A stretch of 59,134 nt of DNA from Desulfarculales bacterium UBA702 (GTDB lineage Bacteria > Desulfobacterota > Syntrophobacteria > Syntrophobacterales > Syntrophobacteraceae): NCBI GenBank assembly GCA_002298165.1, contig DBMI01000076.1, positions 1 through 59,134 of the forward strand, read 5' to 3'. The notes beneath the pieces are model-generated. The model was given only the letters and a program-made list of their open reading frames with translations. It ran no database searches and had not been told where the DNA came from. Shown piece by piece: positions 9,334 to 17,861 of the stretch. The position numbers and the translations under genes are program-made. Within the stretch, counting starts at the first letter, position 1, and each line of letters opens with the position of its first letter.

Positions 9334-9910
9334 GAATTCTAAATTCACCAAAATTCTTCCACAATCCAATCTGAAATCCCATTAACTTTCACCAAGGAAA
9401 AGCACTCTTTTCTATCCAGAGGAATAAGTAAAAAAATATCCCATGAACCGATGGAAATACAGGCGCCGATCATTTCATTTACAGTCTTTACCTATTTGCA
9501 CATGCGTTCACGCCAATATCTTCGAATCAAGTCGGGAATCTTTCCACCTCCTTATACTTTTCGCCAAGCGCCTGTTCGATGAATTCAAAATAGATGAAAC
9601 AACAGGAAAAACTTCCGCTGTCCGGGCCAAGGTTCAATCAGATAATCCGGGATACTACTCGAATTCCTCGCCTCGGTTCAAGCTCGCCCACTGGCCCCAT
9701 GGAAATGTTTCTAAAATCATAGGCAAACTTTAACGATAAAAGCTAACGCGAATGCGGTCTCGATCAAATGGAGCAGGCCGTAAAAGTTAAACTTAGACAA
9801 TGAAGGCGTCCTCATGTATTCTATACGGCAATCTGTTTGAAATAGCTAGGTAGAGAAATACCACATCACTTTAGTTAATGATTGTATTCAGCTTCATCAG
9901 GAGCATAACA
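9334..9910. other. AT-rich gap, no supported gene
   Basis: Composition changes sharply here, from GC-rich capsule genes to AT-rich sequence. A plus-strand frame at 9443-9733 could encode 96 residues but has no ribosome-binding site, no recognisable motif and an unnatural composition. No strong terminator or promoter is seen. Confidence 0.5.
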
Positions 9911-11056
9911 ATGAGTACGACTCCCTCCAATGTTTGTATAATATGCATGTCCAATTGTAATTTTAGCACTTTTCACGACACTCAAACAGGTCATGCTTAT
10001 AGAGTCGAATGCCTAAGATGTGGTACTTATTATATTTCCCATAATGCCTTTGGTGCACTTTCTGGAGCACTAGGCATGGATGATATGGCGATTAAAGCAT
10101 ATTCCAATGAGCGATACCAATTTGATGATCCACGGACTTTGCTATTTCGCCTTGTCGCAAAGCGGGGTACATATACATCTCGATCCATCATAAGTCATGT
10201 GTTACGAAAGAGTAACATTGAAAGAACACTCCGCTCTTCTGACCTATCAAACCTGCTCCACAACAACCATCTCCCAAGTCCGGCCGAGACTGCAAACAAT
10301 CTGATAATATACCTAGGCGATAATCTGTATAGCCCAGGTGATACAATTAAAGTCCCGGCTGTAAGCGAAATAAAGGACTCACGGTCTCTATATGGAACGC
10401 TCGGACTATATATAGGCAATGAGGCACAGGACCTTAATTTTCTAATAACATCTTTGGGTCAACAAAACCTATTAAAAGTGATTAACCAGAAAGGTTCAGG
10501 GGGACGCGAGACCACCATCGGTCACCAACCGATCCCGGAACAAATATCTCTAACCCTTTCAGGATGGGAAAGATTTGAAGAAATAAAGCGCTCAGTTAAG
10601 GATAGCAGGAAAGCATTCATAGCCATGCAGTTTATAGACCCGAAAAAGGAAGAAACAGAAGACTATTTTTTTCAAAAACATCTTTTCAGGGAGTACCTTG
10701 TTCCAGCAGCAAAGATGACTGGGTATGACCTTGCCAACCCACTCGCCAGCAATCCCAAGGCCGGAAATATCCATGCTAGACTGGAGGTTGAGATAAGGTC
10801 GTCGAGATTCGTAGTCGCTGAGTTATCACATCACAACAATGGTGCATATTGGGAGGCTGGATTTGCAAGGGGTTTGGGAAAACCAGTCATTTATATGTAC
10901 AATCGAGAGATAGGTGGGTCGGAGAGGCCTCACTTCGATGTCGGTTCAGACCAGATCATCTTTTGGGAAAAGGATAAACCCGAAGATGCGGCTGAACAGT
11001 TAAAAAACATCATTCGTGCTACTCTGTTTGGAGAAGCAAAACAAGAAGATGGTTAA
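9911..11056 (+). CDS. Zinc-ribbon protein with TIR/deoxyribosyltransferase-like domain
   Basis: The ATG at 9911 (MSTTPSN) is preferred over an in-frame ATG at 9878. The N terminus has paired cysteines (CIIC, then CLRCGTYYIS) typical of a small zinc ribbon. The middle is unassigned. From about residue 235 there is a Rossmann-like domain of the nucleoside 2-deoxyribosyltransferase/TIR-like type: KAFIAMQF, then LVPAAKMTGYD, RSSRFVVAELS and YWEAGFARGLGKPVIYM. The Glu in YWEAGFA matches the position of the family's nucleophile. Related domains cleave nucleosides or NAD and several act in phage defence, so a defence effector is a reasonable inference. AT-rich codon use and the neighbouring AIPR gene fit a transferred defence locus. 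Confidence 0.72.
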   Translation: MSTTPSNVCIICMSNCNFSTFHDTQTGHAYRVECLRCGTYYISHNAFGALSGALGMDDMAIKAYSNERYQFDDPRTLLFRLVAKRGTYTSRSIISHVLRKSNIERTLRSSDLSNLLHNNHLPSPAETANNLIIYLGDNLYSPGDTIKVPAVSEIKDSRSLYGTLGLYIGNEAQDLNFLITSLGQQNLLKVINQKGSGGRETTIGHQPIPEQISLTLSGWERFEEIKRSVKDSRKAFIAMQFIDPKKEETEDYFFQKHLFREYLVPAAKMTGYDLANPLASNPKAGNIHARLEVEIRSSRFVVAELSHHNNGAYWEAGFARGLGKPVIYMYNREIGGSERPHFDVGSDQIIFWEKDKPEDAAEQLKNIIRATLFGEAKQEDG

Positions 11057-11542
11057 TGGGTTTTTTTAAATCAACTGCAACTCCCATCTCTTTCTTGATG
11101 AATTGGACCAGATTGTTTAATGCGGTTCTCACCCAACTTTTCGATGTAAGAATTTTAGTGCTTACGGCAGGGTAGGTAGAGGAAGCGGTCCACCCCTCCC
11201 GACCTATTCCACACCCCCACCTCTCCTCAGAAAAGCCATCCTGCTGGTCTGAGACTGGTCAGCCTTCAATAATCCCAAAGCTGTCGAGCCTGCATCACCC
11301 GAAGATACAGCCACCAATCCAACCGGCCCCTTGCTGCCGGTATGTGCAGCCTCGCCTCTACTGCTTTATCGGCAGGAGCATATTCCAATCCGACCGGCGG
11401 AGAGGCAACCATTTTCGCAAGTGGCCGGGCAATTAGTAGAGATGAAGGCATGCGGCGTGACACGCCCAACGGTGAACCGATCCAATGGCGGGGAAAGTGC
11501 CTACAACCTCCTGCCGTGCACAGCACATGCACAGGAAAGAGA
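11057..11542. other. Gap without a supported gene
   Basis: Several short frames exist on both strands from 11266 to 11580, but none has a ribosome-binding site or a recognisable domain, and they overlap one another. The stretch may hold decayed coding sequence; I cannot name it. Confidence 0.45.
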
Positions 11543-11572
11543 AAGGGGTCAGCACTGTCATGCTAACCCCTT
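11543..11572 (-). terminator. Rho-independent terminator of tRNA-Ala
   Basis: An inverted repeat pairs 11543-11554 with 11561-11572 (11 of 12 pairs, loop of six). On the minus strand it is followed by a U-rich run (TTTCTCTTT). It lies 10 bases beyond the 3' end of the tRNA-Ala gene. Confidence 0.7.
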
Positions 11573-11582
11573 ATTTTAACTA

Positions 11583-11655
<73 letters not shown>

Positions 11656-11855
11656 GCGTTTCCATTGCCCTCGGCCGTGTTGCTTCCGATGGGCAATCTT
11701 GTTTTTCTAGCTAATCTGGGCGAATCTGTCAAGGTGATTTGTCCTGATTTATTCCCGTGGCTGCCGATTTGTCCCGCCCCTGCCCTCTCCAGTCTCCGCA
11801 CCGTCCGCATTTCCCTTGACACCTGCAAAAAGCTCTGATTAGAATCACCCAATAT

Positions 11856-11939
11856 GCCGGAGTGGTGGAACTGGTAGACGCGCTGGACTCAAAATCCAGT
11901 GTCCGCAAGGACGTGTCGGTTCGATTCCGACCTCCGGCA
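11856..11939 (+). tRNA. tRNA-Leu (anticodon CAA)
   Basis: An 84-nt class II tRNA. The acceptor GCCGGAG pairs with CTCCGGC, the anticodon stem CTGGA/TCCAG encloses CTCAAAA (anticodon CAA), a variable arm GTCCGCAAGGAC follows, and the T-arm is GTCGGTTCGATTCCGAC. CCA is not encoded. A terminator follows at once. tRNA genes are common integration sites, but I saw no duplicated tRNA 3' end elsewhere in the window. Confidence 0.97.
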
Positions 11940-11947
11940 CTCACATG

Positions 11948-11982
11948 AAGGGTTTAGCCAAAAAGCTAAGCCCTTCTTTTTT
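11948..11982 (+). terminator. Rho-independent terminator after tRNA-Leu
   Basis: An 11-bp stem (AAGGGTTTAGC with GCTAAGCCCTT, one G-U pair) and a short CAAAAA-type loop are followed by CTTTTTT, 8 bases past the tRNA-Leu end. Confidence 0.85.
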
Positions 11983-12103
11983 GGAGAAACATTCAATTTT
12001 ATACCGGCCCATTTCCGAGACACAACGGGCCGGCGGCATTGGCTCCTCACATGGACCCTTGACGGGGCACGGGTACCCGGAGGGTGAGCAAAGGATTTTT
12101 CAG

Positions 12104-12394
12104 ATGGAATCCGTCATGGGAAAAGTTTCTTTGAAAATGGTTTTCTGCGCCCTTTTTGCGTTAGTTCTTTCCGGATGTTCTATGTTCGAGCTTCCCTCCA
12201 AATCGGACTTCAGCACAACATGGGTGTCCAGGGAGGGCAAGACCAGGGAGCAACTCGCTGTGGACCAGAAAGAGTGTTCACGGGATGCAATGCTGGCGAG
12301 TCCGCCGGCCTTTTTTGGCGAAGGCCACGGAGGAGGAGGCGACATGAAAGTCTTCAACAGCTGCATGCGCGCAAAGGGCTGGGTGAAAGAATAA
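12104..12394 (+). CDS. Small lipoprotein
   Basis: The ATG at 12104 follows AAAGGA by about 8 bases; an ATG at 12116 (MGKVSLK) is also possible. The product (~96 residues) has a lipoprotein signal: hydrophobic VFCALFALV ending in lipobox LSGC. The mature part is short, with two further cysteines (KECSRD and NSCMRAKGW) that could form a disulfide in the periplasm. The pattern of a Cys near a terminal CMRxKGW resembles small envelope lipoproteins of proteobacteria. Function unknown. It is read in the same direction as tRNA-Leu but behind that gene's terminator. Confidence 0.7.
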   Translation: MESVMGKVSLKMVFCALFALVLSGCSMFELPSKSDFSTTWVSREGKTREQLAVDQKECSRDAMLASPPAFFGEGHGGGGDMKVFNSCMRAKGWVKE

Positions 12395-12799
12395 GAGAGT
12401 AGTTACATCCATACCAGTACAATCCATCAAATCACCGGCTTCTTCGCCTGTATCTCGCTTGTTCTGCCTCTTGAGTATACAATTAACCTCTCTGGGCTGG
12501 AAGCTAGGCCAGAGGTTGAGGAGATTGAGGTTGTAGCTTCAAGATTGTACCAGTGCTGGTGGCAGCGCCGGTCAACCTCAAATGCCAACCAAGGCCCTTG
12601 CTGAGCGGGCGACTTACCCTTCTCGATATGATCAACTTTTTGATACTGTTTTCGGTCTAGATGCCAGTCATTTTCGCACCAGACTTTCTCCTAAAAACTC
12701 CGCACTCAGGCTCTTTATTTGTGATATACTGGCGTAGCCTATTTCTGAGCAAAAATTAACGAGCTTGACTAAACCCATTTTTAAAAGTACAGGTGCTGA
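12395..12799. other. Gap; presumed upstream region of the AIPR gene
   Basis: AT-rich stretch without a convincing reading frame. A 7-bp inverted repeat (AACCTCT...AGAGGTT near 12485-12520) is the only structure seen. The GTGATATACT around 12720 could hold a -10 box, but no matching -35 stands out. Confidence 0.4.
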
Positions 12800-14521
12800 A
12801 TGAATGGAAATTTAGTTAGTTCCGGTTTTCCGGAGTATCTCTCCACATTAGAGGCACTACAGCAACATTTTCGGGCTCAACTCCAAGATCATTCCACCAC
12901 TGAGAAAGGAAAACGGTTTGCCAATTTTGCTCAAAAACTCATCGGGCAAACTGAACTCGGACCGGAGTATTGCCCTCCCGAATTGAGCGGTAAAATATCG
13001 AATGACGGTGGCGTCGATTTAGTTGCCGAAGCGAGGGAAGGTAAATTTTGTTTATACATCCAATCCAAGCTATTTATCGACAGAGCAGACGATGTCGATT
13101 CAATAATGAGCAAGTTTCAGGCGTATACAACTACAAACGCCAGACAATTAAATGCCTTTGATCCCGACAATACATTGCACCACTTTTTAATAATTACGCT
13201 CTCATCACTTACAGGAATTCTTCAACAATACGAAAAGAAAGCATACGCATCCAATGTATTTTACAAGGATTGTAAGCGTGGAAATAGAATCCACCTAGTT
13301 GATGGGAACACTATCCTGCCGCTATTAAGAGTAGCATATAATAAGCTTGGGCAAATCCCCACAGAAATAACTCTGAACTTCGAAACGCCATTCATTCATA
13401 AGGACAACGTCTACATCGGCATAATGTCTAACACCGAACTCATCTCTATGCATCAATGCTTTGGTGATTCGTTGTTTTTCGAAAATGTGCGGGATTTCCT
13501 CGGCGTTCGCAGTGGGCAAAGCGGAAGGACTACACCTAACAATGAAATAATAAAGACAATCAAACAAAATCCTGAGAAGATGCTCTCAAGGAATAACGGG
13601 ATTGTATTCGGAGCTGAAGAAGTTCAGCGGGGTAAATCTGATAGTCAATTAATTCTCAAGAATGGTAGCGTTGTGAACGGCTGTCAGACCACCATGTGTT
13701 TGGTGGAATATTCTAACAGTACAAGTTCTGTTTTGGTGAAAGTGGTTCAGACAAATGACTCTTGGGACATAACCAAGTCAGCTAATTATCAGAGTGCCAT
13801 TCCAGAGATAGATCTTGAGCTTGCCAGGTACTTACGTCCACAGTTGGTTAAGAGAGCTGCATTGAATATGGGAGTGCATGTAAGCGAAGGCGAAAGATCC
13901 GCATTTCAACTTATTGATGAGATTTACAGCAATAAAGTTACATACAAGGAGACGAGGTTACTATATATTGGCCTATTCAGCCGTAGCCCTAACAATGTAT
14001 TTGCCTCAAATTATACTGAGCTACTTCAAGACTTAATCGCCAAGTTGTACGAAAATTCTAAACATGATGAGGCAATCTTCGAATCTCTATTTGCACTCCA
14101 GAGAGCATCACAGGAGAGTTTGCAGAGTGCAAAGGATATATTTACCAACCCATCGTACGCCTCGTTGTTCGATAGGCTATATAGTGAGGATAGTTTGACA
14201 TACAGGTGTTTCATAAGCATTTTGGCATTATGCGGTGCTACCGATTGCAACATCGCGGATCGAAAATTGGATACCAGCAATGAGTATCAACGATTTATCG
14301 ACTTTCTGTCAAAAGCACGGACGTTGTTAAATAGTGAAGTAGAAACATACAAACAGTTTCACAAGCGTGCGATAAAAATATGGATGAATGAAAACTTGGA
14401 TACAGCCGATGATGCGGAACTCAGGCGAGATATGTATATCAAATCTAAGAGACTTGACTTCACTACGATGTTCCGAAAGATATGTCTAGAAGCTGACCTG
14501 GACAAAGCCTCGGGTGCGTAG
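12800..14521 (+). CDS. AIPR-family protein (putative abortive phage-infection factor)
   Basis: A 573-residue protein with the hallmark centre of AIPR proteins (PF10592): PEKMLSRNNGIVFGAEEV followed by LILKNGSVVNGCQTTMCL. The N-terminal third (residues ~1-170, with GGVDLVAEAREGKFCLYIQSK) reads like a nuclease-type fold, with Asp and QSK in a PD-(D/E)XK-like arrangement; this is an inference. The family is named for abortive-infection phage resistance and its members occur in defence islands and near restriction systems. AGGTG lies five bases before the ATG. Codon use is AT-rich compared with the core genes. No partner gene overlaps it, so it may act alone. Confidence 0.82.
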   Translation: MNGNLVSSGFPEYLSTLEALQQHFRAQLQDHSTTEKGKRFANFAQKLIGQTELGPEYCPPELSGKISNDGGVDLVAEAREGKFCLYIQSKLFIDRADDVDSIMSKFQAYTTTNARQLNAFDPDNTLHHFLIITLSSLTGILQQYEKKAYASNVFYKDCKRGNRIHLVDGNTILPLLRVAYNKLGQIPTEITLNFETPFIHKDNVYIGIMSNTELISMHQCFGDSLFFENVRDFLGVRSGQSGRTTPNNEIIKTIKQNPEKMLSRNNGIVFGAEEVQRGKSDSQLILKNGSVVNGCQTTMCLVEYSNSTSSVLVKVVQTNDSWDITKSANYQSAIPEIDLELARYLRPQLVKRAALNMGVHVSEGERSAFQLIDEIYSNKVTYKETRLLYIGLFSRSPNNVFASNYTELLQDLIAKLYENSKHDEAIFESLFALQRASQESLQSAKDIFTNPSYASLFDRLYSEDSLTYRCFISILALCGATDCNIADRKLDTSNEYQRFIDFLSKARTLLNSEVETYKQFHKRAIKIWMNENLDTADDAELRRDMYIKSKRLDFTTMFRKICLEADLDKASGA

Positions 14522-14550
14522 TTATGAATACGGAGTAGTGGACCCCCAGT

Positions 14551-15167
14551 TTAGCCTCCAACCATCCCTGCCTCATATTGGTGAGGCCGGTGATAACGTG
14601 GTTGGTTTTGATGGCGTTTTACCTGTTCTGCTTGCACTATTCGTTTTCCAAGCCCTTTTTCAATGCTTGACTGAAATTTTGCACCGGTGGACGTAAATAC
14701 CTGGAGTTTGACAAAATGGACAAGGACAGCAAGCTGAGAGTGGCCTAGCTAGCATCTTAGATGTAAATGAGTTAATCCAATCAGTACTCTCATCAAGAGG
14801 AATGAGGTACTTTGCTTCTTCGCCGTCTTTCAGGCGGACAAGAAATGGACTAGACCTACCATCATTGATAATAGTCTGGCTCGCATGCTGTTTGCCGAAA
14901 ATACCCGTTCACCATTCTATGCCTGTGACTTGAGCGTCACGGCGGCCAATATTTACTACCCTAAAAACCAGGTACTCCGGGAAAGTGGATTCGTCACCTC
15001 TGGAAATCAGCAACCGAAGTCCCGCAGATACACCCAAGCGTACTCTTCTGTCAGTCCGTGCTAAATAAAGTGACGTAAAAACAGCAGAGATGGTTCCTAC
15101 CGCCGCCAGCCAGGAAGCAAATGAATTGACGAATCTCCAAAGTGTCTTGGTTCATCCAGTCGGGCAT
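14551..15167 (-). pseudogene. Broken membrane-protein gene (three lesions)
   Basis: The minus strand encodes a recognisable protein only when frames are joined. It starts MPDWMNQDTLE, shifts frame into FVNSFASWLAAVGTISAVF and SLYLARTDRRVRLGVSAGLR, then VVNIGRRDAQVTGIEW, an in-frame TGA, continues in the same frame with SSPFLVRLKDGEEAKYLIPL, then shifts again into LQVFTSTGAKFQSSIEKGL. The membrane helix followed by a small beta domain is a common uncharacterised family. The TGA follows W in a place where relatives tend to have Arg (CGA to TGA is one step), so decay is more likely than recoding. Confidence 0.6.
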
Positions 15168-15178
15168 TTGATCACTAC

Positions 15179-15631
15179 CTAATTCTCCCGCGGCAGACCA
15201 TTACTCCTAAATCCAGCCTCAAGGTTGCGGAAATTGCTCCATACCCATTCCCGCGTAATCTGCAACGAATATGTATCCCAAGGTTTACCATTCCGGAAGG
15301 CGATTTCCGCATCAACTATCTGTTGGGCCAGGGCAATACACCAGCTCACAGCAAACTGTGCCTCGTCTCCAAGGATCGGATCATTCAACCTGAAATTTAA
15401 AGTGGAGCAAATGCTACGCCACCATTCCTGCAGCCGCTGTAACTCATCTCGGAGTTCTGGATTTTCAAGGATGCGTTCATCCAAATGAGAGCTGTGCAAA
15501 AGATGAACCGCATCGTTGTGGCGAGCGTCTTCGCGTTTTTTTTCTTCGTAGTGCTCCTCACATAACCCTCCAGCGCAAGGTTCTTTTTTGCAATGGGGTG
15601 CTAAGCATCCAATCTTCCGTCTTCTTGCCAT
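15179..15631 (-). CDS. Uncharacterised Cys-rich protein of a nuclease cassette
   Basis: A 150-residue protein with no family I recognise. The N terminus has a possible metal site, CLAPHCKKEPCAGGLCEEHY, after a basic start (MARRRK). The rest is predicted mostly helical, with many Trp residues. It is the last of three minus-strand genes (16379 to 15179), 38 bases after the previous stop, so it is probably co-transcribed with the nuclease-like gene. Confidence 0.6.
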   Translation of the reverse strand: MARRRKIGCLAPHCKKEPCAGGLCEEHYEEKKREDARHNDAVHLLHSSHLDERILENPELRDELQRLQEWWRSICSTLNFRLNDPILGDEAQFAVSWCIALAQQIVDAEIAFRNGKPWDTYSLQITREWVWSNFRNLEAGFRSNGLPREN

Positions 15632-15669
15632 GCTTTTCCTCTACCCGTTAAAACCTTCAACAAGCCCAC

Positions 15670-15942
15670 TCATTTGGATTCGACGAGTTTATAATCTTCT
15701 CCAAATTTCGCTTTAATCCAGTCTATGATAGCACCCCATGCTGCCTCTGCTGTGGTATCTACTCTGGTTTCAAGAGCAAAATTCAAACTTCCTGCTGTCC
15801 CAGGGATTTTCAGCAACCGTTCTCCCTCAATGTAATACCAGAGACATGCTGTATGAAAGTTCCCCTTATCATCCTCTGATAGAAAAACTCGGAAATTCTC
15901 GTCCTTTAAAGTCAGATCATACATTTTATTCCACTTTACCAT
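15670..15942 (-). CDS. Uncharacterised 90-residue protein of a nuclease cassette
   Basis: The start (MVKWNKMYDL) overlaps the stop of the nuclease-like gene by seven bases, which argues for translational coupling. The sequence looks like a small alpha/beta protein (FRVFLSEDDKGNFHTACLWY, then a C-terminal helix AAWGAIIDWIKAKFG). I do not recognise the family. A partner or immunity role beside the nuclease is possible but not shown. Confidence 0.6.
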   Translation of the reverse strand: MVKWNKMYDLTLKDENFRVFLSEDDKGNFHTACLWYYIEGERLLKIPGTAGSLNFALETRVDTTAEAAWGAIIDWIKAKFGEDYKLVESK

Positions 15943-16379
15943 CGATTACTCCTTTCCGGAAACTTCTGCCACTGCCCCTCGTACGGAGTAATGGACCCCC
16001 AGTCTAGTCCCCAACCTTCCTTATAGGGTGTACCGTCCTTGTGTTCTTTTCGCATTTTTGAAAATTCATAAACTGCTTCGGCATGGGTAAGTACGAAAAA
16101 TCGGAATGGAGTTATTGAGTCAGCAGGAGGCACCAGGACTACGACCAAGTACAGGTTTGGCTGATCGCCGTCAAAAAAGGGCTTATCAATATAGAAACCG
16201 TTTGTGCTGGATATCCCTTTTACTTGAACCGAAAAATGCTGCCCGCCGGGAACAGCGCCGAATATATCCACTTTGGGCGTATTTCCCATTGTGATCGTGA
16301 CGTCATAACCTTGCCGGGAAAGCTCGGCGGCTACGGCCCATAACGCAGCAAATCCTGTGTGATGTCGAGATCGTGTCAT
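15936..16379 (-). CDS. PD-(D/E)XK-like nuclease
   Basis: The start at 16379 (MTRSRHHTGF) is chosen over one 67 codons upstream because the family-like part begins there. The 147-residue product carries helix FAALWAVAAELSRQGY, then VDIFGAVPGGQHFSVQVKG, an Asp...Gln-x-Lys arrangement as in PD-(D/E)XK nucleases, followed by a compact C terminus ending GWGLDWGSITPYEGQW. Single-domain proteins of this type occur in defence and mobile regions. Catalysis is inferred from the motif only. It leads the three-gene minus-strand cassette. Confidence 0.62.
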   Translation of the reverse strand: MTRSRHHTGFAALWAVAAELSRQGYDVTITMGNTPKVDIFGAVPGGQHFSVQVKGISSTNGFYIDKPFFDGDQPNLYLVVVLVPPADSITPFRFFVLTHAEAVYEFSKMRKEHKDGTPYKEGWGLDWGSITPYEGQWQKFPERSNRW

Positions 16380-16709
16380 GCGGAGCAAGTTACCACAAAA
16401 ACTGCGCGTGTTAAAATCCTTCCCAAAATCAACCCATTTAAAACCACCCACAATCCACGATCTCAGGTCGACCCACAGTCGAACCCGGACTCGCATCATA
16501 ACCCCCTTCTCATCAATTTTGATCAAAACCGTTAAATTTGAACACGCGAGAGAATTCATATTGCGATTAGCACCTATCATCCAATATCATGTCACACATT
16601 CGTTGGAGTGAACCATAGGTTTTTCGGGCAAAAATCCGGGTCTAAGTTGTGTTTTTGATGCTATGCGTAGAGTTGATGCATCATTCCAGTTTAGGAACAA
16701 GGATCAGCC

Positions 16710-17462
16710 ATGGGGAAGAACGCTCGGAAGCGGCATCCGCAAATTAAAAAACAAAATAAAAGCACGAACCCGCCCAGAAATAAGAGCAGACCCAGTGCCA
16801 GGCTCGTAAAGAGTCTAATTGCAGCCTTTTTTACGCTCTTCTTGGGTGTGCTCGGAAATTTTCTATGGAGCTGGTATATTCGAACAACGGAACCACAGAA
16901 TGTTGGCACTCTTGTAGCGAAAGCGGATATATTGCTTTCTGCGAAAGATAACATAATGCCTGCAATTGAGTTTGGAACAGATCTGACAGAAGAAGGTAAT
17001 GAAACTATACAAACTACAAGCCTGATGTTTGCTGGGATGTTGAGGTATCAGTCGTGGTGGAAAGACACAAACCTTCTGATACGTAGGTCGCCCGATGGTT
17101 ATAAAGTGTCAGCCCAGATTAGAGACAAATCTGGTAAACTCATTGTGGAAATCATCGACAATGAATGGAAATATAATAATGGATGGGATAGAAACTACAA
17201 TAGAGACTCACTCGAAGTTAAGGATTCCTCAGGTCATATCGTCTTTCAAATCCGAATTCGACCGAAAGTCGTGCAATTTAACGGCATTCTTTACGGATCA
17301 AATGGAGAAGGTGTTGAAACCTGCCATGTCAAGATCAAGAGTGCTACCGCAAACATAACCACAAAATTGCGCCAAGTCGGGCCAGGGTTGGAACCGGAGT
17401 ATTGTCTCAAGCCACTCTTTAAGTATCCTAGTGAGAAACATTTCGGAGAGCTAGAGGGCTAA
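16710..17462 (+). CDS. Single-pass membrane protein of unknown function
   Basis: A 250-residue protein with a strongly basic N terminus (MGKNARKRHPQIKKQNK), one membrane helix at about residues 35-56 (LIAAFFTLFLGVLGNFLW) and a C-terminal beta-rich domain outside, consistent with N-in topology. The soluble part includes FAGMLRYQSWWKDTNLLIRR and repeated DKSGKLIVEIIDNEW-type strands. No family recognised. AT-rich codon use matches the island. Confidence 0.65.
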   Translation: MGKNARKRHPQIKKQNKSTNPPRNKSRPSARLVKSLIAAFFTLFLGVLGNFLWSWYIRTTEPQNVGTLVAKADILLSAKDNIMPAIEFGTDLTEEGNETIQTTSLMFAGMLRYQSWWKDTNLLIRRSPDGYKVSAQIRDKSGKLIVEIIDNEWKYNNGWDRNYNRDSLEVKDSSGHIVFQIRIRPKVVQFNGILYGSNGEGVETCHVKIKSATANITTKLRQVGPGLEPEYCLKPLFKYPSEKHFGELEG

Positions 17463-17505
17463 GGCATCTTTCTCTCCGGTCAAATGTGGCAAAAAAAGAG
17501 CCACT

Positions 17506-17689
17506 ATGAAAAAGAAAGCCATCATTTTACTGGCCTTAACCATATTTCTCTTCACGACCACATTCCCAATTTATTCAGCGCTAGCGAAAGAAGTTGCAAG
17601 GGATAGTTCAGAAAGATAAAGCGGTCAAAATCTGCCAAGAAGAAGTTTATGGAGCAGACTGGACAGCCTCAGGGTTGGAAGGGGCATGA
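17506..17689 (+). pseudogene. Frameshifted small secreted protein
   Basis: An ATG at 17506 opens a good signal peptide (MKKKAIILLALTIFLFTTTF...SALA) that stops after 37 codons. Moving one frame over near 17600 gives a sensible continuation, GIVQKDKAVKICQEEVYG then ADWTASGLEGA and a stop at 17689. A single-base change would join them, so this is probably a dead gene (or a sequencing error). Confidence 0.5.
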
Positions 17690-17861
17690 AATACACCATT
17701 AAAAAGCCTCTTTACAAGGGTGGGTCTGACAAGCCTCGTAACAATGGAATGGCTCACCAAAAAGCAGCAAAAAGCAAAGCTTTCACGCAAGAAGAAAGCT
17801 TCATCATTGTAAAACCCTCACCCCAGAACAGCTAGTGTAGCATCTCGTAAGTTAATCCATA

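Noticed and set aside
9443..9733. 96-codon plus-strand gene
   Set aside because: No ribosome-binding site, no recognisable motif and poor composition.
11856..11939. tRNA-Leu as a proven integration site
   Set aside because: No duplicated tRNA 3' end was found elsewhere in the window and no integrase gene is present.
14547..14700. Transposase fragment next to the AIPR gene
   Set aside because: The sequence fits the C terminus of the membrane-protein pseudogene better; no transposase motif.
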